Of a DNA stretch of 64,000 nucleotides, positions 36,768 to 47,749 are shown one piece after another. The notes under the pieces were generated by a model. It made no database searches. It was not told the DNA's origin and was given only the letters and a program-made list of their open reading frames with translations. This DNA is from an uncultured beta proteobacterium (GTDB lineage: Bacteria > Pseudomonadota > Gammaproteobacteria > Burkholderiales > Burkholderiaceae_C), in contig CAILAY010000168.1 of NCBI GenBank assembly GCA_903832285.1, forward strand, positions 36,188-100,187, written 5' to 3'. The translations under genes were made by a program, and so were the position numbers. Numbering within the stretch: the stretch's first letter is position 1; each line of letters opens with the position of its first letter.

Positions 36768-39398
36768 ATGAATCCCTCCACCAGTCCCATTTCCGTTTCC
36801 GACATCCGCCAGATCTTCCTGGACTTCTTCGCCTCCAAGGGCCACACCATCGTGGCGTCGAGCCCGCTCGTCCCCGGCAACGACCCCACGCTGATGTTCA
36901 CGAACTCGGGCATGGTGCAGTTCAAGGATGTGTTTCTTGGAACAGACAAGCGATCCTACGTGCGTGCCGCATCAGTGCAGGCCTGCCTGCGTGCCGGCGG
37001 CAAGCACAACGATCTGGAGAACGTGGGCTACACGGCGAGGCACCACACATTCTTCGAGATGCTGGGCAATTGGAGTTTTGGGGACTACTTCAAGCGCGAG
37101 TCACTGACCTGGGCCTGGGAGTTGCTGACCCAGGTCTACAAACTCCCGGCCGACAAGCTTTGGGCCACGGTCTATATCGATGACGACGAGGCCTACGACA
37201 TCTGGACCAAGGAGATTGGGCTGCCGGCGGATCGCGTCGTGCGCATCGGCGACAACAAGGGCGCCAAGTACGCGTCCGACAACTTCTGGATGATGGCCGA
37301 CACGGGGCCCTGCGGGCCCTGCAGTGAAATCTTCTACGACCACGGCCCGCACATTCCTGGCGGCCCTCCAGGCAGTCCCGAGCAGGACGGCGACCGCTAC
37401 ATCGAGATCTGGAACAACGTGTTCATGCAGTACGACATGCAGCCCGACGGCTCGGTCAAGCCGCTGCCCGCACCCTGTGTGGACACTGGCATGGGACTGG
37501 AGCGGCTCGCCGCGATCCTGCAGCACGTGCACAGTAACTACCAGATCGACTTGTTCGAAGCGCTGATTCGCGCTGCCGCGCGTGAGACTGGTTGTGGCGA
37601 TTTGGAAAACAGCAGCCTGCGCGTCATCGCCGACCACATTCGCGCCACCGCCTTCTTGGTGAGCGACGGCGTGAACCCGGGCAACGAAGGGCGAGGCTAT
37701 GTGCAGCGCCGTATCGTGCGCCGCGCCATCCGCCACGGCTACAAGCTGGGCTGCAAGAAACCGTTCTTCCACAAACTGGTTCCCGATCTGGTGGCGCTGA
37801 TGGGCGACGCCTATCCCAAGCTCCGGGCCGATGCCAGGCGCATAACCGACGTGCTCAAGGTGGAAGAAGAGCGCTTCTTTGAGACACTGGCCACGGGCAT
37901 GGAAATATTGGACGCCGCACTTGTGGACGGCGCCAGACTGCTGCCGGGCGAAGTCGCCTTCAAGCTACACGATACCTTCGGTTTTCCACTGGATCTGTCC
38001 GCTGATGTATGCCGCGAACGTGGTGTGGCCGTGGACGAGGCGGGGTTTCACGCGGCCATGGAAAAGCAGAAGGCGCAAGGGCGCGCCGCCGGCAAGTTCA
38101 GGATGGAACGCGCGCTGGAATATGTGGGCGAGGGCAACGACTTTGTCGGTTATGAAAAGCTCACCGACGCAGCCAGGGTGCTGGCGCTCTACGTTGATGG
38201 CAAGCCGGTGAGTCATTTGGTTGGGGCTCAAGACGGCGTCGTCGTGCTTGACACCACTCCCTTCTATGCGGAGTCTGGCGGCCAAGTGGGAGACACCGGC
38301 GCCATCTTCAACGATGCGGCTTTGTTTGCAGTGGGCGATACGCAGAAGATCAAGGCCAATGTGTTCGGTCATCACGGCACGCTGAAATCGGGCGCACTCA
38401 AGGTCGGCGACGCGGTCACGGCGCATGTGGATGGTGTGCTGCGCGCAGCCACGCAGCGCAACCACAGCGTGACACACTTGATGCACAAGGCGTTGCGCGA
38501 GGTGTTGGGCGAGCACGTGCAGCAAAAGGGCTCGCTCGTGAATGGCGAACGTACGCGGTTCGACTTTGCGCACAACGCGCCGCTCGCGGACGAGCAGATC
38601 CGTGAAATTGAGCTCCGCGTCAATGCCGAGATTCTGGCCAATCAGCCCACGCTGGCGCGAGTCATGGATATGGAATCGGCACAGCAGACCGGCGCCATGA
38701 TGCTGTTTGGCGAAAAGTACGGTGAGAGCGTGCGTGTCATGGATATTGGTGGTAGCAGGGAACTTTGCGGCGGAACGCATGTGCAGCGCTGTGGCGACAT
38801 CGGCCTGTTCAAGGTCGTGGCCGAGTCCGGCGTGGCCTCTGGCGTGCGCCGCATAGAGGCTGTGACGGGTGCGAATGCGCTTGCCTATTTGCAGCAACTG
38901 GAGCGCACGGTCGATCAGGCCGCGCATGCACTCAAGGCGCCGACTGCGGAACTGCAGGCGCGCATTCGGCAGGTGTTGGACCACGTCAAATCACTGGAGA
39001 AGGAGGTGAGTGCGCTCAAGGGCCGATTGGCCTCGAGCCAGGGTGATGAATTGCTCGCGCAAGTCATTGAGGTCAAGGGCGTGAAACTGCTGGTCGCGAT
39101 GCTCGAAGACGCAGATGGCAAGACCTTGCGCGAAACCATGGACAAGCTCAAGGACAAGCTCAGGACTGCGGTCATCGTGCTGGCCGCAGTGGATGGAGCC
39201 AAGGTCCAGTTGGCAGTTGGCGTGACGCCCGATAGCGTGGCCAAGGTCAGGGCGGGCGAGTTGGTGAATTTCGTGGCCAGCCAGGTCGGCGGCAAGGGCG
39301 GCGGCAAGGCGGACATGGCGATGGCCGGCGGCACTGAAGCCGCCCAGTTGCCTGCAGCGCTGGCGAGCGTGCGGGCATGGGTGAGCGCGAAACTCTAA
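36768..39398 (+). CDS. alaS: Alanyl-tRNA synthetase
   Basis: 876 residues, full length. Catalytic domain begins [34 protein letters not shown] and GDNFWMM-type motifs follow ([18 protein letters not shown]). Editing domain zinc ligands are in [13 protein letters not shown] (~566) and [15 protein letters not shown] (~666). The C-terminal domain ends [15 protein letters not shown]. It charges tRNA-Ala and clears Ser/Gly mischarging. ATG 36768; eight bases separate it from the downstream MscS gene. Confidence 0.97.
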   Translation: MNPSTSPISVSDIRQIFLDFFASKGHTIVASSPLVPGNDPTLMFTNSGMVQFKDVFLGTDKRSYVRAASVQACLRAGGKHNDLENVGYTARHHTFFEMLGNWSFGDYFKRESLTWAWELLTQVYKLPADKLWATVYIDDDEAYDIWTKEIGLPADRVVRIGDNKGAKYASDNFWMMADTGPCGPCSEIFYDHGPHIPGGPPGSPEQDGDRYIEIWNNVFMQYDMQPDGSVKPLPAPCVDTGMGLERLAAILQHVHSNYQIDLFEALIRAAARETGCGDLENSSLRVIADHIRATAFLVSDGVNPGNEGRGYVQRRIVRRAIRHGYKLGCKKPFFHKLVPDLVALMGDAYPKLRADARRITDVLKVEEERFFETLATGMEILDAALVDGARLLPGEVAFKLHDTFGFPLDLSADVCRERGVAVDEAGFHAAMEKQKAQGRAAGKFRMERALEYVGEGNDFVGYEKLTDAARVLALYVDGKPVSHLVGAQDGVVVLDTTPFYAESGGQVGDTGAIFNDAALFAVGDTQKIKANVFGHHGTLKSGALKVGDAVTAHVDGVLRAATQRNHSVTHLMHKALREVLGEHVQQKGSLVNGERTRFDFAHNAPLADEQIREIELRVNAEILANQPTLARVMDMESAQQTGAMMLFGEKYGESVRVMDIGGSRELCGGTHVQRCGDIGLFKVVAESGVASGVRRIEAVTGANALAYLQQLERTVDQAAHALKAPTAELQARIRQVLDHVKSLEKEVSALKGRLASSQGDELLAQVIEVKGVKLLVAMLEDADGKTLRETMDKLKDKLRTAVIVLAAVDGAKVQLAVGVTPDSVAKVRAGELVNFVASQVGGKGGGKADMAMAGGTEAAQLPAALASVRAWVSAKL

Positions 39399-39406
39399 GG
39401 TAATTC

Positions 39407-40693
39407 GTGCGCATCTTCAATTTCAGTTCGCTCAAGGCGCCCACGCCGATGGCGGATCTGGATGCCTGGTTTGCGGCTCTGGTGCAGCCCAGTACGCTGA
39501 TTGAGCTGGTGGCATTGGCCGGCTGCGTGGCGTTGGCCTGGGGTGCGGTCAGTTTGCTGCGGCGTGGCCTTGCTCCAGGCGCCAGCTATCCGGTCTGGCT
39601 CGGACGCCACGGCGTGGACGGCGTGATGTTTCCTCTGAGTTTGTTGTGCCTGGCCTACGTCGTCAGCAGCTTGTTGGCGGGTCATTTGCCCGATGTGGTT
39701 TTTTCGATTGCCGTGCCCGTGTTGCTGGCCTTGGTGGTGATCCGCGTAGGTGTGAAGGTGCTGCAGGCAGCGTTCCACGACGCGCCGCTGGTGCGCATGT
39801 TGGAGCGTTCCATTTCCTGGATTGCCTGGGGAGTGATGGTGTTGTGGGTCAGTGGCCTGCTGCCCCTGGTGCTGGAGGAACTCGATCAGATTCACTGGAA
39901 GGTGGGTGCCAGCACGATGTCGGTACGCACTGTGATCGAAGGTGTGTTGACAGGCGGCGCAGTGCTGATCTTCACGCTGTGGATCTCGTCGGGTATCGAG
40001 GGGCGACTGCTGCGCACGGCCACTGGCGGCGAACTGTCCTTGCGCAAAGCCCTGAGCAACGCCACCCGCGCGCTGCTGATGTTCGTGGGCCTGCTGGTGG
40101 CCTTGTCGGCAGTGGGTATCGACCTGACCGCGCTCTCAGTTCTGGGCGGTGCCATTGGCGTGGGCATCGGCTTTGGTCTGCAAAAACTGGCGGCCAATTA
40201 CGTCAGCGGTTTCGTGATCCTGGCGGAGCGCAGCATGCGCATCGGCGACAACGTTCGCGTGGATGGTTTCGAAGGGCGCATCACCGACATCAATGCCCGT
40301 TACAGCGTGATCCGATCGCTGACCGGACGTGAATCGATCGTGCCCAACGAAATGCTGATCACGAGCCGGGTCGAGAACCTGTCTCTGGCAGACGCGCGTG
40401 TGTGGCAATCCACGGTCGTTTCAGTGGGGTACGCCTCTGACGTCCAGCTTGTGATGCGTTTGCTGCTGCAGGCGGCCACTGCGCAACAGCGCGTGCTGGC
40501 CGACCCAGCGCCCTCGGTTGCACTCTCGGCCTTCGGTGTTGATGGGCTGGAGTTCACGGTGGGTTACTGGATAGCCGACCCGGAAAACGGCCAACTCAAT
40601 TTGCGCTCGCTCATCAATCTGGCGATCCTTCAGTCCCTGCGGGCCAACGATATCGAGATCCCGTTCCCGCAGCGTGTCATTCACACCCGATAG
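39407..40693 (+). CDS. MscS-family mechanosensitive channel protein
   Basis: 428 residues. Five or six N-terminal helices, then the pore-lining helix and upper beta domain: VLGGAIGVGIGFGLQKLAANYVSGFVI (read in two parts) and ERSMRIGDNVRVDGFEGRI, ending IEIPFPQRVIHTR. MscS channels open under membrane tension to release solutes during osmotic downshock. The start is GTG 39407, with TAAGG six bases before it; ATG 39449 is a less likely alternative. The gene probably shares a transcript with alaS. Confidence 0.88.
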   Translation: MRIFNFSSLKAPTPMADLDAWFAALVQPSTLIELVALAGCVALAWGAVSLLRRGLAPGASYPVWLGRHGVDGVMFPLSLLCLAYVVSSLLAGHLPDVVFSIAVPVLLALVVIRVGVKVLQAAFHDAPLVRMLERSISWIAWGVMVLWVSGLLPLVLEELDQIHWKVGASTMSVRTVIEGVLTGGAVLIFTLWISSGIEGRLLRTATGGELSLRKALSNATRALLMFVGLLVALSAVGIDLTALSVLGGAIGVGIGFGLQKLAANYVSGFVILAERSMRIGDNVRVDGFEGRITDINARYSVIRSLTGRESIVPNEMLITSRVENLSLADARVWQSTVVSVGYASDVQLVMRLLLQAATAQQRVLADPAPSVALSAFGVDGLEFTVGYWIADPENGQLNLRSLINLAILQSLRANDIEIPFPQRVIHTR

Positions 40694-40699
40694 GGAAAA

Positions 40700-40711
40700 G
40701 CACGATCGTTC
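40700..40711 (+). promoter_or_regulatory. Putative TetR-type fatty-acid regulator site upstream of etfBA
   Basis: GCACGATCGTTC matches the 12-base palindrome before the beta-oxidation block (7044-7055) at ten of twelve positions and contains a perfect ACGATCGT core. It lies 25 bases before the -10-like TACAAT (40737-40742). Confidence 0.4.
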
Positions 40712-40746
40712 TTTTTTCCTTGTAGAATTCGCGCCATACAATGGCA

Positions 40747-40772
40747 AGTTGACGTTTACGTAAACGTCAACT
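40747..40772 (+). promoter_or_regulatory. 26-bp perfect palindrome, LiuR-type operator of etfBA
   Basis: AGTTGACGTTTAC followed by its exact reverse complement GTAAACGTCAACT. It starts five bases after TACAAT (40737-40742), a likely -10 box, so it covers the start point of etfBA transcription. LiuR, a MerR-family regulator of leucine/isovalerate catabolism in Proteobacteria, recognises sites of this form; the regulator itself is not in the window. Confidence 0.7.
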
Positions 40773-40808
40773 GGTCAACGCAAGTCTCAAATACTCTGGA
40801 GCGGCAGC

Positions 40809-41558
40809 ATGAAAGTACTGGTAGCGGTCAAACGGGTGGTGGACTACAACGTGAAAGTGCGGGTCAAATCCGATGGCTCGGGCGTGGACATCGCCAACGT
40901 CAAAATGAGCATGAACCCCTTTGACGAGATTGCCGTGGAAGAGGCGGTGCGGCTGCGGGAAAAGGGCGTCGCCACCGAAGTCATCGTGGTGTCCTGCGGT
41001 GTGACGCAGTGTCAGGAAACCTTGCGCACGGCCATGGCTATTGGCGCCGACCGCGCGATACTGGTCGAGACGGCGCAAGAACTGCAACCCCTTGCCGTGG
41101 CCAAGCTGCTCAAGGCGCTAGTGGACAAGGAGCAGCCCGGCCTGGTGATTCTGGGCAAGCAGGCGATCGACGACGACTGCAATCAGACCGGGCAGATGCT
41201 GGCTGCGCTGGGTGATATGCCACAGGCCACGTTTGCCAGCAAGCTCGAAATCGCTGATGGCAAGGCCACGGTCACGCGCGAGGTCGATGGCGGTCTGGAG
41301 ACACTCTTACTGCGCCTGCCCGCAGTCGTCACAGCTGATTTGCGACTGAACGAACCGCGCTATGTGACCTTGCCCAACATCATGAAGGCCAAGAAGAAGC
41401 AGATGGACGTGTTCAAACCTGAGGACTTGGGCGTGGACGTGGCGCCGCGCATTAGTATCCTGCGTGTGGTCGAACCAGCCAAGCGTAGCGCCGGCATCAA
41501 GGTGCCAGATGTGGCCACACTGGTAGCCAAGCTCAAGACCGAAGCCAAAGTAATCTGA
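40809..41558 (+). CDS. etfB: Electron transfer flavoprotein beta subunit
   Basis: 249 residues, standard length. [20 protein letters not shown] at the start, [19 protein letters not shown], and the AMP/anchor segment [21 protein letters not shown]; the ETF-beta signature [20 protein letters not shown] is present. With EtfA it accepts electrons from acyl-CoA dehydrogenases and passes them to ETF:ubiquinone oxidoreductase. GGAGCGG precedes ATG 40809. Nine bases separate it from etfA. Confidence 0.96.
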   Translation: MKVLVAVKRVVDYNVKVRVKSDGSGVDIANVKMSMNPFDEIAVEEAVRLREKGVATEVIVVSCGVTQCQETLRTAMAIGADRAILVETAQELQPLAVAKLLKALVDKEQPGLVILGKQAIDDDCNQTGQMLAALGDMPQATFASKLEIADGKATVTREVDGGLETLLLRLPAVVTADLRLNEPRYVTLPNIMKAKKKQMDVFKPEDLGVDVAPRISILRVVEPAKRSAGIKVPDVATLVAKLKTEAKVI

Positions 41559-41567
41559 AAGAAAAAT

Positions 41568-42500
<933 letters not shown>

Positions 42501-42522
42501 GAATCCGCCTGACGCTTGCAAG

Positions 42523-42556
42523 GGCCGCTCCCTGGTTTGGGTGGGCGGTCTTTTTT
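42523..42556 (+). terminator. Probable terminator after etfBA
   Basis: GGCCGC (42523-42528) pairs with GCGGTC (42545-42550) with one G-T pair, extended by two further pairs, followed by six T. It lies just before the acyl-CoA dehydrogenase gene and may be only partly efficient, giving reduced read-through. Confidence 0.6.
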
Positions 42557-42568
42557 CTGGAGAAGAGA

Positions 42569-44389
42569 ATGATTTACACCGCGCCCCTGAAGGACATGTT
42601 GTTCGACCTCAAGCACCTGGCGAACATCGATGCTGTCGCGCAGATTCCCGGTTTTGAAGACGCCGGTTTTGACACAGCGCAGGCGGTGCTGGAAGAGTGC
42701 GCCAAGTTCAACGAGGGCGTGCTGGCACCGCTGAACTGGGAGGGTGACAAGAACCCGAGTTCCTGGCATGACGGCGTGGTCATGGCCACGCCCGGATTCA
42801 AGGAGGCCTATCAGCAGTTTGCGCAGGGCGGCTGGCAGGGCTTGCAGCACCCGGTGGACTTCGGCGGTCAGGGTTTGCCCAAGACCATTGGCGCTTTCTG
42901 CGGCGAGATGCAGCAGTCGGCCAACATGAGTTTCGCCCTGTGTCCGCTGCTGAGCGATGGCGCCATCGAGGCGTTGTTGACTGCGGGCTCGGACGAACTC
43001 AAGGCGGTCTATCTGCAGAAATTGGTCAGCGGCGAATGGACCGGCACCATGAATCTGACCGAACCGCAGGCGGGTTCCGATCTTGCGATGGTGCGCACCC
43101 GCGCCGAGCCGCAGGCCGACGGTTCGTACAAGCTGTTCGGCACCAAGATCTTCATCACCTGGGGCGAACACAACATGGCCGAAAACATCGTCCATCTTGT
43201 GCTGGCGCGGGTGCAGGGCGCACCGCAGGGCGTCAAGGGCATCAGCCTGTTCGTGGTGCCAAAATTCATGGTCAAGGCCGATGGCTCGCTGGGTGTGCGC
43301 AACGACGTGCACTGCGTCAGCATCGAACACAAGATGGGCATCAAGGCGAGCCCGACGGCGGTGCTGCAGTTCGGTGACGGCATGGAGTCGGCGAAGGAAA
43401 ACGGCACCGGACCTGGTGCGGTGGGCTATCTCGTGGGCCAGGAAAACCGGGGCCTCGAGTACATGTTCATCATGATGAACGCTGCCCGCTTTGGTGTGGG
43501 CGTGCAGGGCATTGCGATTGCCGAGCGGGCCTACCAGAAAGCCGTGCGCTTTGCCAGGGAGCGCGTGCAGAGCCGGCCGGTGGACGGTTCCATCCAGGCC
43601 AGCGCGCCCATCATTCACCACCCGGATGTCAAGCGCATGCTCATGACCATGCGTTCCGTCACCGAAGGCTGCCGGGCGCTTGCCAGCGTATCGGCAGCGG
43701 CCTACGACGCGGCGCACGGCCACCCGGATGCCGAGGTACGAAAACAGAATCAGGCCTTCTACGAATTCATGGTGCCGCTCATCAAGGGCTACTCCACCGA
43801 GATGAGTCTGGAGGTGACATCGCTGGGCGTGCAGGTGCACGGCGGCATGGGCTTCATCGAGGAAACGGGCGCGGCGCAGTATTACCGCGACGCCAAGATA
43901 CTGACCATCTACGAGGGCACGACCGCGATCCAGGCCAACGACCTGGTGGGTCGCAAGACCGCGCGCGACGGCGGCCAGACGGCCAAGGCGCTGGCGGCAC
44001 AAATCGCTGCAACAGAAAGCCAGTTGGAGAAGTCAGGCACGGTGGCCGGACGTTCCATGGCACAGCGTCTAAAGACCGGACGCGAGGCATTCATCGAGGT
44101 GGTGGACTTTGTCGCGGGCAACACCAAGGCCAGTCCAAATGCGGTCTATGCCGGCAGCGTTCCCTACCTCATGCTCGCCGGGAACCTGATGGCGGGGTGG
44201 CAAATGGCCCGCGCCATGCAGGCCGCGCAAGAGCAGTTGGCGGCTGGCGTCGACACCGACTTCATGCAGGCCAAGATCACCACGGCGCAGTTCTACGCCG
44301 AGCACATCATGAGTCGGATTCCGGGGCTGCGTGACAGCATCCTGTTGGGTGCGGACAGCGTGATGTCGCTGGCCTTGGAGGCGTTCTGA
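42569..44389 (+). CDS. Acyl-CoA dehydrogenase, long form with C-terminal extension
   Basis: 606 residues, paralogue of the enzyme at 12058-13890 and of the same subfamily. Visible: EWTGTMNLTEPQAGSDLAMV, KIFITWGEHNMAENIVHLVL, ARFGVGVQGIAIAERAYQKA, VQVHGGMGFIEETGAAQYYRDA, and catalytic Glu in ILTIYEGTTAIQANDLVGRK. FAD-dependent; donates electrons to ETF encoded immediately upstream. The start MIYTAPLKDMLFDLKHLANI is typical of the family. GGAGAAGAGA precedes ATG 42569. Confidence 0.92.
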   Translation: MIYTAPLKDMLFDLKHLANIDAVAQIPGFEDAGFDTAQAVLEECAKFNEGVLAPLNWEGDKNPSSWHDGVVMATPGFKEAYQQFAQGGWQGLQHPVDFGGQGLPKTIGAFCGEMQQSANMSFALCPLLSDGAIEALLTAGSDELKAVYLQKLVSGEWTGTMNLTEPQAGSDLAMVRTRAEPQADGSYKLFGTKIFITWGEHNMAENIVHLVLARVQGAPQGVKGISLFVVPKFMVKADGSLGVRNDVHCVSIEHKMGIKASPTAVLQFGDGMESAKENGTGPGAVGYLVGQENRGLEYMFIMMNAARFGVGVQGIAIAERAYQKAVRFARERVQSRPVDGSIQASAPIIHHPDVKRMLMTMRSVTEGCRALASVSAAAYDAAHGHPDAEVRKQNQAFYEFMVPLIKGYSTEMSLEVTSLGVQVHGGMGFIEETGAAQYYRDAKILTIYEGTTAIQANDLVGRKTARDGGQTAKALAAQIAATESQLEKSGTVAGRSMAQRLKTGREAFIEVVDFVAGNTKASPNAVYAGSVPYLMLAGNLMAGWQMARAMQAAQEQLAAGVDTDFMQAKITTAQFYAEHIMSRIPGLRDSILLGADSVMSLALEAF

Positions 44390-44390
44390 C

Positions 44391-45350
44391 ATGTCGAAAC
44401 TGCCCGCACCCCTGAACGCCTTGCCGTTCCCCGTGATCGGCTCGCCGCTGTTCATCATCAGCAATCCCCAACTGGTGATCGCCCAATGCATCGCCGGCGT
44501 TGTGGGATCCATGCCTTCGCTGAATGCGCGTCCGGCGGCGATGCTTGACGACTGGCTGGCTGAGATCACGGAGACGCTGGCGGCGCACAACCGCGCTCAC
44601 CCGAAAGCGCCTGCCGCGCCATTTGCCATCAACCAGATCGTGCACAAGTCCAACGACCGGCTGGAGCACGACATGGCGCTGTGCGTAAAGTACCAGGTGC
44701 CGATCATCATCACCTCGTTGGGAGCGCGCGAAGACATCAACGCCGCCGCGCACAGCTATGGTGGCGTCGTGCTGCACGACATCATCAACAACAGGTTCGC
44801 GCACAAGGCGATAGAGAAGGGCGCGGACGGTCTGGTGGCAGTGGCCACGGGTGCGGGCGGCCACGCGGGTGTGAAAAGCCCGTTCGCCCTGGTGCAGGAA
44901 ATTCGCCAGTGGTTTGACGGCCCGGTGGCCTTGAGCGGCTCCATTGCAACCGGTGGCGGTGTGCTCGCTGCGCAAGCCATGGGCGCCGATTTTGCCTATA
45001 TCGGCTCGGCCTTCATCGCCACCACCGAAGCCCGCGCATCGGACGCCTACAAGCAGGCGATCGTGGACTGCAACTCAGACGACATCGTGTACAGCAACCT
45101 CTTCACCGGCGTGCATGGCAACTATCTGGCGCCCAGTATTCGCGCAGCCGGACTGGACCCCGAGCATCTGCCTGAAAGCGACCCCAGCAAGATGAATTTC
45201 GGCGGTGCCGACGCCAAGGCGTGGAAGGACATCTGGGGCTGCGGTCAGGGCATTGGAGCCATCACGAAAGTACAAAGCACAGCCGAATTTGTGGCGCAAC
45301 TCAAGCGCGAATACCAGGAAGCACGGGAGCGCTTGCTCAAGAGCCATTGA
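44391..45350 (+). CDS. Nitronate monooxygenase / FMN-dependent oxidoreductase
   Basis: 319 residues, TIM-barrel flavoprotein of the NMO/2-nitropropane dioxygenase family. LPFPVIGSPLFIISNPQLVI at the N-terminus, GADGLVAVATGAGGHAGVKS (phosphate-binding and active-site His region) and LSGSIATGGGVLAAQAMGADFAYIGSAFIAT (read in parts) for FMN. Family members oxidise alkyl nitronates or reduce enoyl thioesters; the place beside an acyl-CoA dehydrogenase hints at a lipid-related reaction, but this is inference. Starts one base after the previous stop. Confidence 0.85.
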   Translation: MSKLPAPLNALPFPVIGSPLFIISNPQLVIAQCIAGVVGSMPSLNARPAAMLDDWLAEITETLAAHNRAHPKAPAAPFAINQIVHKSNDRLEHDMALCVKYQVPIIITSLGAREDINAAAHSYGGVVLHDIINNRFAHKAIEKGADGLVAVATGAGGHAGVKSPFALVQEIRQWFDGPVALSGSIATGGGVLAAQAMGADFAYIGSAFIATTEARASDAYKQAIVDCNSDDIVYSNLFTGVHGNYLAPSIRAAGLDPEHLPESDPSKMNFGGADAKAWKDIWGCGQGIGAITKVQSTAEFVAQLKREYQEARERLLKSH

Positions 45351-45363
45351 TCGCTGACAGCGT

Positions 45364-45879
45364 TCAGACTGCCCAACCAAGGGGTCCCACCCGATCCAGA
45401 TGCGTCAGGTACAGGCGCAGGTCGAACTCGTACTGGTGGTACTGCGGCTCCATATACGTGCAAAGACGATAAAACGCCTTGCCGTGGTCACGCTCCTTGG
45501 TGTGCGCCAGTTCGTGCACGCAGATCATGCGAAGAAATTCGATGGGAACTTCCTTGAACAGGCTGGCCACGCGAATCTCGCGCTTGGCCAGGAGCTTGTT
45601 GCCCTGCACCCGCGACACCGTGGTGTGCGTTCCCAGAGCCTGCGTGATGATCTGCAGCTTGCTGTCAAAGAGCACTTTGCCTACCGGTTCCCCGCCGCGA
45701 AGGTGTTCCAGCCGCAGTCCATTCACGTAGTCGTATAGAGCCCGATCGGTACGCACCTCGTGCATGCTGCGGTACTTCTTGCGCAGCAACTCACCCAGAG
45801 CTCCTTTGGCCAGCAGTTCCTGCACCTGCGCGAGCGTCGTGGCCGGGTAACCACTCAAGAATTTGAACTCACCCTTCAC
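45364..45879 (-). CDS. YgjP-like zinc metallopeptidase (DUF45)
   Basis: 171 residues. The zinc motif is [22 protein letters not shown] plus a third His, the form seen in YgjP/WLM proteases, here followed by [17 protein letters not shown]. Function poorly known; E. coli YgjP is a putative hydrolase. The GTG start at 45879 overlaps the end of lysS by 11 bases, so translation is probably coupled. No ATG occurs before residue 39. Confidence 0.8.
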   Translation of the reverse strand: MKGEFKFLSGYPATTLAQVQELLAKGALGELLRKKYRSMHEVRTDRALYDYVNGLRLEHLRGGEPVGKVLFDSKLQIITQALGTHTTVSRVQGNKLLAKREIRVASLFKEVPIEFLRMICVHELAHTKERDHGKAFYRLCTYMEPQYHQYEFDLRLYLTHLDRVGPLGWAV

Positions 45880-47407
45880 GCCGCAGCGCCGGGAACAGGA
45901 TCACGTCGCGGATGCTGGCGCTGTCGGTGAGCAGCATCATCAAGCGGTCGATGCCGATACCGCAGCCACCGGTGGGCGGCATGCCGTACTCCAGTGCACG
46001 CACGAAGTCGTGGTCGAAGTACATGGCTTCGTCGTCGCCTTCGTCCTTGGCCTGCACCTGCGATTGCAGGCGCGCTGCCTGATCCTGTGCGTCGTTGAGC
46101 TCGCTGAAGCCGTTGCCGAATTCCCGACCCGTGATGTAAAGTTCGAATCGCTCCGTCACCTCCGGACGCGCATCGTTGGCGCGGGCCAGTGGAGAAATCT
46201 CTGTCGGGTGTTCGCAAATGAAGGTCGGCTGCCAGAGTTTTTCTTCCACGGTTTCTTCGAAGTACAGCACCTGCAGGCTCGCCAGGGATCGGGTGGACAA
46301 CTTGTTCTTTGCTTCGGTCAGGCCCAGCTTCTTCAATGCAGGAATGAGCCATGCTGCGTCATCGGCGTTGGCGCCGGCCTCGGTGTGCTTGGCTATGGCT
46401 TCGCGTATGGTCAGGCGCTCGAACGGCTGGCTAAGGTCCACGGTGCGGCCCTGGTATTCAAGCATCAGGGTTCCGTGCGCCTGCTGTGCTGCGTTGCGGA
46501 TCAACGCCTCAGTGAACGTCATCAGATCCAGATAGTTCCAGTAGGCCGCGTAGAACTCCATCATGGTGAACTCGGGGTTGTGTCTTACCGAGATGCCTTC
46601 GTTGCGGTAGCTGCGGTTGATCTCGAACACACGATCAAATCCGCCGACGATCAACCGCTTCAGGTACAGCTCGGGAGCGATGCGCAGGAACATCTGCTGG
46701 TCCAGCGCGTTGTGGTGCGTGACGAAGGGCTTGGCGTTGGCGCCTCCCGGAATGGGGTGCAGCATCGGCGTTTCCACTTCAAGGAAGTCGTGTGACACCA
46801 TGAACTCGCGCATCGCGCTCACGGCCTTGCTGCGCGCCACGAAGCGTCGGCGCGTGGCCTCGTCGGTCATCAGGTCCACATAGCGCTGGCGGTATTTAAC
46901 CTCCTGGTCCGCGATGCCGTGAAACTTGTCGGGCATGGGGCGCAGGCTCTTGGTGAGCAGTCGCACCTGCGTCGCATGAATCGAGAGCTCGCCGGTGCGG
47001 GTCTTGAAGACGCGTCCGACCGCCGCTACGATGTCGCCCAGGTCCCAGTGTTTGAACAGCGCGTACACCTCTTCGCCGACATCGTCGCGGGTCACATAGA
47101 TCTGGATACGTCCGCCGGTGGGGCCAAAGGACGCGTCCTGAACCGTGGCAAAACTCGCTTTGCCCATGACGCGCTTGAGCATCATGCGTCCCGCGACCCG
47201 GACGACATGCCCTTCTTGGAGCAACGACTCGGCCGACTTCTCGCTGTGTGCCTCGAACAATTCCGCTGCTTTATGGCTCGGTTTGAAGTCATTGGGAAAG
47301 GCCACACCTCGTCCTTGAAGCTGTGCTTCGCGCAACGCCAGCAGCTTTTCACGGCGTTCGGCCATGAGTTGGTTTTCGTCTTGCGCCGGGACTGCCGTGG
47401 TGTTCAT
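45869..47407 (-). CDS. lysS: Lysyl-tRNA synthetase (class II)
   Basis: 512 residues. OB-fold anticodon-binding domain ([23 protein letters not shown]), class II motif 2 ([26 protein letters not shown] region, seen in parts) and motif 3 [16 protein letters not shown] near the C-terminus; QRYVDLMTD and [18 protein letters not shown] are LysS-specific. It charges tRNA-Lys. ATG 47407. Upstream is an unusual tandem-repeat region. Confidence 0.96.
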   Translation of the reverse strand: MNTTAVPAQDENQLMAERREKLLALREAQLQGRGVAFPNDFKPSHKAAELFEAHSEKSAESLLQEGHVVRVAGRMMLKRVMGKASFATVQDASFGPTGGRIQIYVTRDDVGEEVYALFKHWDLGDIVAAVGRVFKTRTGELSIHATQVRLLTKSLRPMPDKFHGIADQEVKYRQRYVDLMTDEATRRRFVARSKAVSAMREFMVSHDFLEVETPMLHPIPGGANAKPFVTHHNALDQQMFLRIAPELYLKRLIVGGFDRVFEINRSYRNEGISVRHNPEFTMMEFYAAYWNYLDLMTFTEALIRNAAQQAHGTLMLEYQGRTVDLSQPFERLTIREAIAKHTEAGANADDAAWLIPALKKLGLTEAKNKLSTRSLASLQVLYFEETVEEKLWQPTFICEHPTEISPLARANDARPEVTERFELYITGREFGNGFSELNDAQDQAARLQSQVQAKDEGDDEAMYFDHDFVRALEYGMPPTGGCGIGIDRLMMLLTDSASIRDVILFPALRREG

Positions 47408-47749
47408 ACTGTTTTGGTGTCAGATAGGGGGAAGAGCCGGTTGGACCCAAAGCGCATGGATGCTGCTTCGGGTGGGCCGTTTGGGTGGAGTGGTGTATTT
47501 TAGCTACGGCCTAACAAGCGCTGCGGGCAGTTGTTAGCCTGCGCTGAAGCTTGCGCTTTAGCTACGGCCTGACAAGCGCTGCGGGCAGTTGTTGCCCTTC
47601 GACGAAGCTTGCGCTTAAAGTTCTTGTGGACAGACTCGGCGACCGGGCAAAAGGAAACTTCATCATTCAATGCAAGTTGATGCCAGAATACGCGGCGCAT
47701 CTGTAATTAGTCAGCCCGAAAGACCCAGTCTTCCCAACATTGCCAACCC
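47408..47749. other. Intergenic region upstream of lysS and yggT
   Basis: 342 bases without a recognisable gene, between the divergent lysS and YggT genes. It carries two tandem 58-base repeats (47499-47614) and, after them, TTCTTGTGGACAGACTCGG, which is weakly like the left end of the dispersed palindromic repeat. Both divergent promoters must lie here. Confidence 0.6.
47499..47614. repeat. Tandem direct repeat, two 58-base units
   Basis: Units 47499-47556 and 47557-47614 both start TTTAGCTACGGCCT and end GAAGCTTGCGC; they differ at six positions (about 90% identity). Each contains a dyad AACAA / CTGC-GG-GCAG / TTGTT (second unit GACAA). No coding frame. Confidence 0.85.

Noticed and set aside
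47499..47614. Tandem repeat as a CRISPR array
   Set aside because: Only two units directly abutting, no spacers, no cas genes in the window.
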